Made by a program: the position numbers and the translations under genes. Positions 45,873-55,037 of a DNA stretch of 64,000 nt are shown here, piece after piece. Within the stretch, counting starts at the first letter, position 1. The number at the start of each line of letters is the position of its first letter. The notes under the pieces were generated by a model. The model was not told where the DNA came from. It ran no database searches and worked only from the letters and a program-made list of their open reading frames with translations. Where the stretch lies: contig CM015708.1 in assembly GCA_004764695.1 (NCBI GenBank), positions 62,001 to 126,000 on the forward strand, written 5' to 3'. The DNA comes from Schizochytrium sp. TIO01 (lineage: Eukaryota > Sar > Bigyra > Thraustochytrida > Thraustochytriidae).

Positions 45873-47480
45873 ATGATATCAGACAACTCAAGTCACAAAT
45901 GGAGTCAGAAAGAGAACTGGAGTACACCTTTCTTCTTGGACTTCTTTACGACCGTTGGGTCTGTGAGAGAGACAGCAGCGCAGTTTCGCGAGGAACTTCT
46001 CGAGACACACACAGTATTCCTAAAAGCACAGCCTCCAAAAAACCATAAACTTAATTCAAAGTTTGCCTCACTATCAGAGTATCTACAGTGCTTAACAACA
46101 CACCCACAATGGGCGAATACCAATATAAACTTCCGCAAGCTTGTGTTCGTGCACTGTAAAATAGCCGACTCGTTCGAGTCTCAAATTGATCTGACGATTT
46201 TTAAAGCTACTGTTGACAACTGTTTCAGAGAGCGAGACAGATCGTTGGTGTGTCCTGGTGATATGGTAGGCGTAGTTGCTGCCCAGTCCATCTCTGAGCG
46301 CTTTACGCAAACCACGTTGAATAGCTTCCATTTAGCAGGATCACACAAAGCAGCGGCCCAGCAAGGCATCTCGCGCATTACAGAAATATTTAATGCAACC
46401 ACCAACCCCAAACTGCCGTATATGCGCCCGATTATAGTCAAGGATCCTATCAAACTTCTGGAGCATAACATTGCAGACGTGTGTAAAACATTAGGTGTTA
46501 AGTGGGATGTTTCTGCAAGAGACAAAGGCAGTTTTTCAAGCTGGGTCATTGTTTTCAAGCTACAACGTAAGTTCAGAACTATGTACTTTTTTAACAAAGT
46601 TGGTGAATCTATCCAAGCTTGGCTCCAAACAAAAAATGACTCTTTTCAGATCGAGAAATACCACAAGTCATTGCATCTACTGACACCACAAGACTATGAG
46701 TTCGACAGAGTCAAAATTTTAACTGACCGTCTAGCAGGCTTGAATACTTTTGGAATTCCTCATGCAGTAGAATATGACCAGGAACACGCAACCTTATATT
46801 TTAAGCAGAATACAAACTTGGTAACCAACTTTGGATCACCCGACAAACTGCAATGTTTTTTTGAAGCAACCGACTATACCTTTAATATACACAAGCTCGA
46901 ATCGAATGACATCCATTTCATGACCGCGCTGCTTGGCATAGAAGCTGCGAGAGCTTACTTGATACGCGAAATCAAGCAAGTACTTGGTAAAGAAGGCATC
47001 AGTGTCAATACGAGACACATTATGTTGGTCGTTGACAACATGACTTCTGAAGGCCACATACGATCAAACAAATATCACGGAATGGATGTCGAGAAAAGTG
47101 TGATTCTGAAAGCTACATTTCAACAAGCTACAGAAACATTTATGATTGCAGCATCTAAATGCATGACAGACAACCTTGAGGATATCTCAGGCCAGATCCT
47201 TCTTGGTAAGCGTCCTCAGATTGGTACAGCTTGTGTAGAAACATACACAGACAGGACTTTAAACGTAAAGACTGGGACAAGTAAATCAAACTCTGTGCCA
47301 AAGAAACGAAAGCTTCAGCCGACCTACCTACCTATTGAACTTTCTAACCCAAAATATTGCCAAGATCACCCACTTAGTGCTGGTATGATTTATGTACCTG
47401 CAAGCCCCTCCGACCAACCAAGCACAACAAACGATGATGATCAAGATAGCAACTTCTTAATGCCTGCGTTGATCTCATAG
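45873..47480 (+). CDS. rpoA2-like: RNA polymerase largest subunit, C-terminal part (A''/RPB1-C-like)
   Basis: 535 residues. The trigger-loop region is unmistakable: PGDMVGVVAAQSISERFTQ-TLNSFH-AG (about residues 127-160), with the GISRI segment after it, as in RPB1/archaeal A''. The following ~270 residues match the jaw and cleft part, and SEGHIRSNKYHG is followed by the ATF-QA-ETF-IAA segment and ending ISGQILLGKRPQIGT, the last conserved element of RPB1/A''. No A'/RPB1 N-terminal part, so the subunit is split as in archaea, or this is the second half of a divided gene. The tail is disordered; no CTD heptads. The first ~30 residues (Ser/Trp-rich) look unnatural, and another ATG at 45860 opens a different frame with a more typical start (MSLDYDIRQLKSQMESER), so a frameshift near 45,940 is possible. 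Confidence 0.85.
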   Translation: MISDNSSHKWSQKENWSTPFFLDFFTTVGSVRETAAQFREELLETHTVFLKAQPPKNHKLNSKFASLSEYLQCLTTHPQWANTNINFRKLVFVHCKIADSFESQIDLTIFKATVDNCFRERDRSLVCPGDMVGVVAAQSISERFTQTTLNSFHLAGSHKAAAQQGISRITEIFNATTNPKLPYMRPIIVKDPIKLLEHNIADVCKTLGVKWDVSARDKGSFSSWVIVFKLQRKFRTMYFFNKVGESIQAWLQTKNDSFQIEKYHKSLHLLTPQDYEFDRVKILTDRLAGLNTFGIPHAVEYDQEHATLYFKQNTNLVTNFGSPDKLQCFFEATDYTFNIHKLESNDIHFMTALLGIEAARAYLIREIKQVLGKEGISVNTRHIMLVVDNMTSEGHIRSNKYHGMDVEKSVILKATFQQATETFMIAASKCMTDNLEDISGQILLGKRPQIGTACVETYTDRTLNVKTGTSKSNSVPKKRKLQPTYLPIELSNPKYCQDHPLSAGMIYVPASPSDQPSTTNDDDQDSNFLMPALIS

Positions 47481-47528
47481 ACTATGTATAGTTAATTTCT
47501 TCAGACAGTAATTAAACAAACAAATTCA

Positions 47529-50500
47529 TTACGTTTTAAAATGATCTTCAAAACAATCGTCGTCGTCACTTGAAATGCTATTCGACTTGGACTGTCTAGT
47601 AGAGTTGCGACGCGTGGTTTTCTTTAATAACCCAGTGTGGCTGTTTGTACTTTGCTTCACGCGTACCCGTTTGCGTTTTGGGGGGTTGCTCTGCAATGCC
47701 ATCTCCTCATAACAATCAGAACTTGTCTCGAGCACTCGACCATCTTCCAATACAATCAAACGGAACGTAGACTCTAGAATCGGGTTTCCCGAGACCAGCT
47801 GTCGGAAAACATCTACCTTTATATTATCAAACAAAAGATCGATATTCTCACTTTTCTGTATAGAGTTTGCGTCCACAAAAACTTTTGTCCAGCCTGTTAT
47901 GAATGCGCGACTTCCAAACACTAGATTCATATCACTTATCTTTGTGTCTTGTAAAACAGTCCAGCCGTGATTTGATTCCCATTGGATTGCAAACCCTTTT
48001 GTCGCACAGATTCTTGATGCAAAATGCGCAAGAATCAAAGTGCGATAAATGCATGATCTAGCAATGTCTGTCTGGGATCTGTGTGGTTCTACAAGCATTG
48101 TATAGATATCTTTCCAGCGTTCAGAGGCTTTGGAAGGCGTAGAGCTGAATCCATATACCTTCTTAAAACTCAGAAATACACAAACCACCAGCACCCATAT
48201 TGCATCATTGTTTCCAGGAGCAACACGACACTTGCTTATTGCATCATATAGTTTGGTATTAAACCTTTTTGCATCATCGTGCTCAGAGTTTTGATTCAAA
48301 TAAGATTCACACATAGTCCTTGCAAGTAAAAATAAATCTGACAGTTTTTTTGACCAAAACTGTTTACTTGCAACGAAATTAAACCGACCATTCTTTTGCT
48401 TCTCTTGGTTTTTAATCGCCTCGAGTAAATTGATGTCTTTCACAGACAAAAAAGCTCCTGTAGAAACCAAACATAATCTGACAGAGCGCCATTTACCTAC
48501 CTGCCAATCTCCATACTCGACTTGATTTTTCTCAAATGCTCTTACAGTCACAGCAGTCTGTTCATTACTGGCAGAGTCATTATCTAGATTATCTGGTGGT
48601 GGTGTTGCAGACACACTAGAAGAACTCGATCTTTGAGCTTGGTGACGAGCAGACACACTAGAAGAACTCGATCTTTGAGCTTGGTGACTAGCAGACACAC
48701 CAGAAGGACTCGATCTTTGAGCTTGGTGACTAGCAGACACACCAGAAGAACTCGATCTTTGAGCTTGGTGACTAGCAGACACACTAACTTCCAGACCCAC
48801 TGGGTTTATTCTTTGTATCTGGCGAGTTGTTTTCTGATTTTTTTTGGCCAGGAGCAAGTTTACCATAGTTGGATGCTTTTTTGCCAGACGCTCTCTAGTG
48901 TCTCTTGAGTCTTGTTTAATACTTTGTTTACGGTACGCTTCGCGCCTTTCCAAATATTTCGCTACCATTCTTCGAATATTGGATTCGAGTTTAGTTGTAT
49001 CCACGAGTTGAGCTTTATCAAGTCTGTGACACGAATCAAACGTGCCTTTCTTAAACCCATATATGATATTTGTAGAAAGCACAGGCAACCTAGAATTTGC
49101 CTTTCCAGCAACCAACTTAAAACCTTTACGAGGCTTTCTCATGTCTTCCTGTAGTAGTCCGATCAACGTTCGGATATACTTGAAAAGAAGAAACATACTC
49201 TTCGACCCTGTGTAAACATCAAATGTCTCGGAGTGTTTCCACGAGTTCCATAAGAACCAGTTCACCGTCGAGTGATTGCTAATATTGGCAGTTGTATGTA
49301 TTAATACACTTTGAACCAAAAAGCAACAAACGTCAAAGTTAGAAGCCTTGGTAGACAATCCCGATGTCTCTAGTAAATAGCCGTCATCCCAATGACTGAC
49401 AATCTCGAAGATTGTTTTATATTCTCTGGATATCACGATCCGATAAAGTTCAGCTCGTAGCATATTGATATTCTTTTTCTTAGAAAGGTCACAATTCAAC
49501 GAAATCTGCGAGGCTGTATCATAGCACTGAAGATAACCAAATGGTCTATACATCATCTGATTGTTTCTTATTTGCATTTTCATATCATGCAGTACATCGC
49601 GCACAGAAACCTTATTGTCTGGCGAAAAATCAGTTCGAAAAATCTGACTAACCATTTTGGCGGCTTCGGTTGTCTGGTCAAAATCGTTTGCGTTCTTAAG
49701 CGACGGCGTGTGACGCGATGGATAGATGACCGATTGTCGATCCGCGCGCTCTTTAGAAACCAATTCCTTTAAGCGCATGTACCAACTGTTGAGCGTTTGA
49801 CGGTATTGGTTGCTTGATCTCAGAGTCTTTGCTTCTAGAAATGTTTCGACACTAGAAATAGTATTGTCAGATCCAGAAGTTATTCGCATGAGCGCTATTA
49901 TAGAACTTAGCTTGTGCGTACGTTGGAGCTCAACAAACTTAAGCCAGCGTTCGTCTCTGTATGAACCGTCTTGCATAGCCGCCCTGTATGCTTCGCTCAA
50001 TTTCTCAACAGAAGCATTGTCCAATTGTGCTTTAACTATTGCACCATACCACATTTGAGGCGATGCAACACAAGCTACGAGATCTAGCTCCAGCATTTTT
50101 TTAATATCTGATTGGCAAATGTTGGACAGAGTTTTCTTCATTAAATCGTCGTGAAGATACACAAAATATGCACAGTCAGGGTCGTGGATCCGGTCAAGAT
50201 ACTCTCTTAAGAAATGATAGAACTCATTGTCGCAAAAATCACCATCGTTTAAGACGTAGTAAAAGCAAATCTCTTTGATGTCCTCGATCATGTTTATTAC
50301 CTCCTCAAAACAAGCTATTTCGCTTTCACTCCAGTTCAAATTATGCTTGTTACACCCTTGCCTATGATGTAAGGTACGCTTTGCTTCAGCAACATACCAT
50401 AGAAGAACGTCTGCGCCGCGCTTACCAAAGTGATCTTCGAACCAGTCAAAATCAACCAGTGCTAGCACGTACAAAAGAAGCTGGACTCGTAACGTAGGCT

Positions 50501-51650
50501 GATCAAAATAGACATGAAGCCACAGCTTATTTATGCGCAATTCTGTGATGCAAAAACTACGAAGAGCTACCCAGGCTCCACTACTACGAATCAACTGCAC
50601 AAAACTGTTATCCAAAGGAGATTTTGAACGATGATCGTAAGTTTGGTCATCCAGTTTGGTCACAGGGCGAAGAGCCACACATGGTGTTTCATTAAATTTA
50701 ATTGCCTTTTCCAAATACTCAATGCTGTACTTCTGGTACGTGACTTCAGTCAACGTGGCATCTATAAGAATCTTTGTAAACACTTTCTTTTCAGTATCGT
50801 TTTGCACATAATTGAGATAACAATTGTCACTCAGGATTTTAAGAGGGGCCTCGAGATCCTGAAACAGCAGTAGATTTATTTCGCGACGATCTTTATTGCA
50901 CAAAATATCGAGACCTGTGTCCGCATTTTGTTTGTTTTGGGGTGTTAGCATGGCGATGATCATATCTTCAATCGACTTTCCAGTATAAAATAAACAAAAC
51001 ATTCTGCTGAGCCTCTTAATAATGTATGTTGTGGGCTCATTTGTCCTATATGCCGCAGCAAAAAGGCCTTCGAGAATAGCCTTACTGAATTTTATATAGA
51101 GATAAAGTTTGCAAATTGTATAATTCTCTGTGAAACAGCTCTGCAAGTCTAAACAATAAAGTCTATCACATAACAGAGCAATTGGTTCCCATATACATTT
51201 GTTTTGATCGCTTTTGTATGTGTAGAGACCCAGAAAGGTAGGTGGGTGAATCACGCAAATTGTGTAGAGTATAATTTGCGAAATCGCGCCACATTCGGAA
51301 CTTTGTCTCGGTGGCATTTGATTCTCATTATGTAGATTCATTTCTGATAGATCCATAACCAATAGAGATTTCGCAACCGCTTCAATATCATAATGCTCGT
51401 GTCTTTTCAAGTTTTCATACAAGCATCGATAGTAAGCATTGTCATGGTTTTCATCATATTGAAGATCAATTACCTCGACAGGCTCCTCTTTGCCTTTGAC
51501 GGGAAAATCAAACAATAACCAGGGAGGCGGGTCATCATCATACAAACAAGACGTTGGTTTTTGTACAGGGTGGTTTGGTTCTGACCCATCATGTCTTTCC
51601 AAACAAAGAAACAAGTCATCATCACTTGAGATAGATCCTGAATCATCCAT
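47529..51650 (-). CDS. Very large orphan protein with 14-residue repeats
   Basis: 1373 residues. The start is acidic (MDDSGSISSDDD). Most of the length appears helical, with no recognised catalytic motif. About residues 960-1015 hold four near-identical 14-residue units (SASHQAQRSSSSGV-type), encoded by 42-bp DNA repeats at 48609-48776. The end is basic (PPKRKRVRVKQ, RNSTRQSKS) with a short acidic finish. No membrane segment. It converges with the RNA polymerase gene, with 48 bases between stops. It may be a core or tegument-like protein; function unknown. Confidence 0.75.
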   Translation of the reverse strand: MDDSGSISSDDDLFLCLERHDGSEPNHPVQKPTSCLYDDDPPPWLLFDFPVKGKEEPVEVIDLQYDENHDNAYYRCLYENLKRHEHYDIEAVAKSLLVMDLSEMNLHNENQMPPRQSSECGAISQIILYTICVIHPPTFLGLYTYKSDQNKCIWEPIALLCDRLYCLDLQSCFTENYTICKLYLYIKFSKAILEGLFAAAYRTNEPTTYIIKRLSRMFCLFYTGKSIEDMIIAMLTPQNKQNADTGLDILCNKDRREINLLLFQDLEAPLKILSDNCYLNYVQNDTEKKVFTKILIDATLTEVTYQKYSIEYLEKAIKFNETPCVALRPVTKLDDQTYDHRSKSPLDNSFVQLIRSSGAWVALRSFCITELRINKLWLHVYFDQPTLRVQLLLYVLALVDFDWFEDHFGKRGADVLLWYVAEAKRTLHHRQGCNKHNLNWSESEIACFEEVINMIEDIKEICFYYVLNDGDFCDNEFYHFLREYLDRIHDPDCAYFVYLHDDLMKKTLSNICQSDIKKMLELDLVACVASPQMWYGAIVKAQLDNASVEKLSEAYRAAMQDGSYRDERWLKFVELQRTHKLSSIIALMRITSGSDNTISSVETFLEAKTLRSSNQYRQTLNSWYMRLKELVSKERADRQSVIYPSRHTPSLKNANDFDQTTEAAKMVSQIFRTDFSPDNKVSVRDVLHDMKMQIRNNQMMYRPFGYLQCYDTASQISLNCDLSKKKNINMLRAELYRIVISREYKTIFEIVSHWDDGYLLETSGLSTKASNFDVCCFLVQSVLIHTTANISNHSTVNWFLWNSWKHSETFDVYTGSKSMFLLFKYIRTLIGLLQEDMRKPRKGFKLVAGKANSRLPVLSTNIIYGFKKGTFDSCHRLDKAQLVDTTKLESNIRRMVAKYLERREAYRKQSIKQDSRDTRERLAKKHPTMVNLLLAKKNQKTTRQIQRINPVGLEVSVSASHQAQRSSSSGVSASHQAQRSSPSGVSASHQAQRSSSSSVSARHQAQRSSSSSVSATPPPDNLDNDSASNEQTAVTVRAFEKNQVEYGDWQVGKWRSVRLCLVSTGAFLSVKDINLLEAIKNQEKQKNGRFNFVASKQFWSKKLSDLFLLARTMCESYLNQNSEHDDAKRFNTKLYDAISKCRVAPGNNDAIWVLVVCVFLSFKKVYGFSSTPSKASERWKDIYTMLVEPHRSQTDIARSCIYRTLILAHFASRICATKGFAIQWESNHGWTVLQDTKISDMNLVFGSRAFITGWTKVFVDANSIQKSENIDLLFDNIKVDVFRQLVSGNPILESTFRLIVLEDGRVLETSSDCYEEMALQSNPPKRKRVRVKQSTNSHTGLLKKTTRRNSTRQSKSNSISSDDDDCFEDHFKT
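48609..48776. repeat. Four 42-bp in-frame repeats
   Basis: Copies begin at 48609, 48651, 48693 and 48735 with very few differences, and encode the 14-residue units of the 1373-residue protein. The near-identity suggests recent expansion. Confidence 0.9.
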
Positions 51651-51719
51651 GCTTGACAGCTTGCTGCTTTTTTTAAAAAGCTAACACTCGCCTTGAGCTT
51701 GAAGCGAGCACACGACAGA

Positions 51720-51858
51720 TCAGAGCAAAACCTGAGCAAAACCAGAGCAAAACCAGAGCAAAACCAGAGCAAAACCTGAGCAAACCTGAGCAAAACCTGA
51801 GCAAAATCTGAGCAAACCTGAGCAAAACCTGAGCAAAACCTGAGCAAAACCAGAGCAA
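51720..51858. repeat. Array of ~11-bp iterons (GAGCAAAACC[T/A])
   Basis: About 12 head-to-tail copies of (A)GAGCAAAACC(T/A), some shortened to GAGCAAACCT, start ~70 bases upstream of the 1373-residue gene and lead into the 208-bp repeats. Iterons of this kind often bind replication initiators or regulators; here the role is inferred from form only. Confidence 0.85.
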
Positions 51859-52316
51859 TCCCAGAGCAAAACCTGAGCAGCCCAGAGCTATACAGACTAG
51901 ATCAATCCAGAGTAGATCGCGTCGTTAGGGTTCTGCTCGTGACGGAACCGCAGTCAGAAACTCAGAAAGCTGGTCACATAAAGCTGCGACGGCTAGGCAC
52001 AACAAGACAGCCTGTCAGTCTCCTTGAGCACGCAGCGCCCGACAGTCCAGAGCAAAACCAGAGCAATCCCAGAGCAAAACCTGAGCAGCCCAGAGCTATA
52101 CAGACTAGATCAATCCAGAGTAGATCGCGTCGTTAGGGTTCTGCTCGTGACGGAACCGCAGTCAGAAACTCAGAAAGCTGGTCACATAAAGCTGCGACGG
52201 CTAGGCACAACAAGACAGCCTGTCAGTCTCCTTGAGCACGCAGCGCCCGACAGTCCAGAGCAAAACCAGAGCAATCCCAGAGCAAAACCAGAGCAGCCCA
52301 GAGCGATCGCGTCGTT
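51851..52316. repeat. 208-bp tandem direct repeats (two full copies plus part of a third)
   Basis: Copies start at 51851, 52059 and 52267 (period 208); the two full copies look identical, and the third stops after ~50 bases, resuming only the GATCGCGTCGTTAG end of the unit. The unit contains the GAGCAAAACC iterons and an inverted GGTTC/GAACC pair. No ORF with good coding character is present (the small ones repeat with the DNA). The whole stretch 51651-52479 is non-coding: iterons, these repeats, then ~160 bases of AT-rich sequence. Confidence 0.9.
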
Positions 52317-52479
52317 AGTTTTTATCTGTCGATTCTTTATTAAAGACAATGCCGATCTTCTTGACTGATTCGAATCTGTTGGGTTTGGAGTCTTTGTTAT
52401 AGTTTAGGTTAATAGATACTAGTATTTTAATTTTTATTTTTATATTTAGGGCTCAGTTACAGTTTTGGCTAGATAGGTT

Positions 52480-53907
52480 TTAAACCTTTTCGCCAATCAC
52501 ACCAAAGACAACAGCTGGTTGCTTGCCATGTTCGTGAAGATCGTGTTCGCTAAGCTGATCAACTTCAACGTCGCTAGAATTGAACACACCATAAAACTTG
52601 ATATTACAATTACGCTTATCGACCAATGAAAGAAACGAATTCCTGATTCCTTCATCCATCTCACTCAGATTAAAAACTGTACCCGTTAGATGGCGATCAA
52701 TACTTGTACGATAGTTATCATTAATATGAGGAGACGACAATCTTGCCTCGTAAGAGAAGTCATCAAAAAATGCATCAACAAATGCGCGTGTCAATAGCAT
52801 CCCTGCATTTTCTACAGTCGCACCAAGGTCCAGACGCATACGCAGAATAAGTCCAGTGCTGAACATCGTACGCTTGCCTGTAGAGACTACAATCTGATCA
52901 TCTTCTTCTTCGTTTGCCTCTTGGACTGAGTCAGACTGGCTACTACAATTGCTTTCGTCTTCAAGCTGATTGCCACGAATACGCAAAATTCGGTCGAGAT
53001 TGCTGTAGCCATAAACAAACCAGTCTTTTGCATTATTTGCCATTCGAACACCAACAGATGCCCACATGTCAAGGTCCGTGATGCCAAAAACCTCGTAGAC
53101 AGACCTACCATTTTCTGAGTCAGGTGGAAGCACATTTAAGCTCATCGAAACAGATGCTTTTGATGCATCTTTAGAAATATAAAACACACCAATTTGATTT
53201 ACTTGTTCGCCGGCGCCAACCTGAATATTGAATCCAACCTTCGGTGGTGTATCCTTGCCTTGAATAGTCATCCGCTCGGGACCAGCCTCATGGTCTAGCG
53301 TGTAAATACATACATCCTCAAATAAACTGCTATGCTGAGATAAAGGAAGCACAAATCGACGAATCATATTCTTCGTTTCAGTACCGGGTTTGAATTGCTC
53401 GGGTCGAACATTCTCCTTCGTTGGGACTACACCTAGCTCATTGTGGACAATATACTGCGCGTAGCCTTCTGGGCAAAGAGGATCAGACGGCCCATCATAA
53501 GCAACACTCGCAGACTTGTAAAAGACCTTGCCGTTGTAAAAGCTTGCAGTGACACTTAGTAGAACGATATCGCTTTCTTGCAATGAATGGGAAACTTGGC
53601 GATCGAAGCAGTTTACATAGAATTCTTCGTTTGGTTCAATCGTTGCGTTAAGAAGGCCACCGGTCTCATCCGGGTTGTGAGGTTCAACCGTAGTCCCATT
53701 TTTTTGTTTCTTGCTTGTAAAACTAACCTCAATTGGTTTACTCATTAAAGACATACAGATTAAAGATCGATGCAGCGCAGACTTAGAGCCTGGCATGATA
53801 CGAACGACCATCACTCTCAAAAGAGTCTGGCCAGAAGCTATGAATTGAGAAGAACTCGCCATGTCTGCACATAGCTTGCGCTTTTTTTCAGCAAGTTGTA
53901 AGCTCAT
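52480..53907 (-). CDS. Putative virion or nucleic-acid-binding beta-rich protein
   Basis: 475 residues from ATG 53907 (MSLQLAEKKRK). Mostly beta strands and loops (DIVLLSVTASFYNGKVFY; KVGFNIQVGAGEQVNQIGVFY; SVSMSLNVLPPD), with an acidic Ser-rich insertion (about 345-370). The strand-G-D-x-V-x-L rhythm could be an OB-like fold, but this is weak. No membrane helix or signal. It is one of three soluble minus-strand genes (with 55038-56150 and 56480-57625) that look structural. Function not assigned. Confidence 0.6.
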   Translation of the reverse strand: MSLQLAEKKRKLCADMASSSQFIASGQTLLRVMVVRIMPGSKSALHRSLICMSLMSKPIEVSFTSKKQKNGTTVEPHNPDETGGLLNATIEPNEEFYVNCFDRQVSHSLQESDIVLLSVTASFYNGKVFYKSASVAYDGPSDPLCPEGYAQYIVHNELGVVPTKENVRPEQFKPGTETKNMIRRFVLPLSQHSSLFEDVCIYTLDHEAGPERMTIQGKDTPPKVGFNIQVGAGEQVNQIGVFYISKDASKASVSMSLNVLPPDSENGRSVYEVFGITDLDMWASVGVRMANNAKDWFVYGYSNLDRILRIRGNQLEDESNCSSQSDSVQEANEEEDDQIVVSTGKRTMFSTGLILRMRLDLGATVENAGMLLTRAFVDAFFDDFSYEARLSSPHINDNYRTSIDRHLTGTVFNLSEMDEGIRNSFLSLVDKRNCNIKFYGVFNSSDVEVDQLSEHDLHEHGKQPAVVFGVIGEKV

Positions 53908-54146
53908 CTTGCTTAATCTCGCGCGCAACCAAACGCAGAAAGCTCTCTCCCCCTTGCAAAAAAAGAAGCAAATCCCGCCAAGCACAACTGCAGTTCTGGG
54001 TTTGGGCGATTATTTTGGACTCATCCTTTGAAATTAGCCTACATAGAACATCAATAATAACAAATGGAGGGAGGGGGGGGGGCCTAAAACTTACGTTTAT
54101 TGGCAACGACCGACCGAAAATTGAGCTCAAATTATCTCAAAGCACA

Positions 54147-54914
54147 TTATTGCTGTTTGGTCTCTTTCAACTGCCTGTTCCATAGATAAAAAAGGCGCAC
54201 TGAGCCATAGTAATAAAACAGACAGTTACCACTTGAAAAATGGTCCTCTGAAAACAATATATTGGCAACAAAGATGACAGTCATATAGCCAAAAGCAACC
54301 TTTTCAATCCACCACCTATAAGACTTGAAAAAAACCAAAGCTCTTGTCACAGATGGAAACATTTCAATATTATAGCCTGTACAAATTGCACCGAGCGTTC
54401 GGTCAATATTCACAAGCAAGCGATCAAGATCTTTGCACAAATCAATAAGATGAAACACAATGATACTCAATCTCGAGTCAAAGATTAATCTGAAATTGGC
54501 CAAACTCGAAAAGAGCACACCAAGCTTAAACCAGTCTGAAAGTTTGCGTCTATCAAAGCTCGACGTATAGTCTAGCAAATTAAAAAAATTAAGCACATTT
54601 AACTCTGCAATGACTAATAAAAGTCTGTTAATCTCCGTAATATGGACAAAGCCATAAAGACTATAGACTAGCGTGCGCAGCAGAGGGTTCAAACTCAATA
54701 AAGCGAAGGACATTAACGCAGCGAAAAAATGCAAGATTTGGTGACGTAATTCAGTATCAGACTCTCTATTGAAATAGTGGTAGCGAAGAGATATGTTAAA
54801 CATAACTTGGAAAACTTCATGGTAGCAGGTCAAAACTTTTTCAATGAGTTTGTATACAATGATATAGACCATAAAAACCCATACCACCTCAAGAACCACA
54901 TCTGCGGAGTCCAT
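54147..54914 (-). CDS. Multi-pass membrane protein, unknown function
   Basis: 255 residues. Hydrophobic segments at about 6-28, 60-85, 95-115, 130-150 and 205-225; the topology is uncertain because several are amphipathic. Rich in Phe, Leu and Tyr. No motif recognised. It lies between two soluble candidate virion genes on the same strand. The gap to 53907 (240 bases) has a G run near 54064-54081 and no ORF. Confidence 0.6.
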   Translation of the reverse strand: MDSADVVLEVVWVFMVYIIVYKLIEKVLTCYHEVFQVMFNISLRYHYFNRESDTELRHQILHFFAALMSFALLSLNPLLRTLVYSLYGFVHITEINRLLLVIAELNVLNFFNLLDYTSSFDRRKLSDWFKLGVLFSSLANFRLIFDSRLSIIVFHLIDLCKDLDRLLVNIDRTLGAICTGYNIEMFPSVTRALVFFKSYRWWIEKVAFGYMTVIFVANILFSEDHFSSGNCLFYYYGSVRLFYLWNRQLKETKQQ

Positions 54915-55037
54915 CGCAATTAACTCGCCACGTTTACAAAGTTATTTTGGTTTTAATTACTGTCTTGTTATATCTTCAAATAAGTTTCTTTTTCTATTGT
55001 AAATATACAGTTAAACGATTTTATTCTAGTGTTTATT

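Noticed and set aside
51939-52368. Plus-strand ORFs in the 208-bp repeats
   Set aside because: They repeat with the DNA, show no domain, and the sequence is better explained as non-coding repeats.
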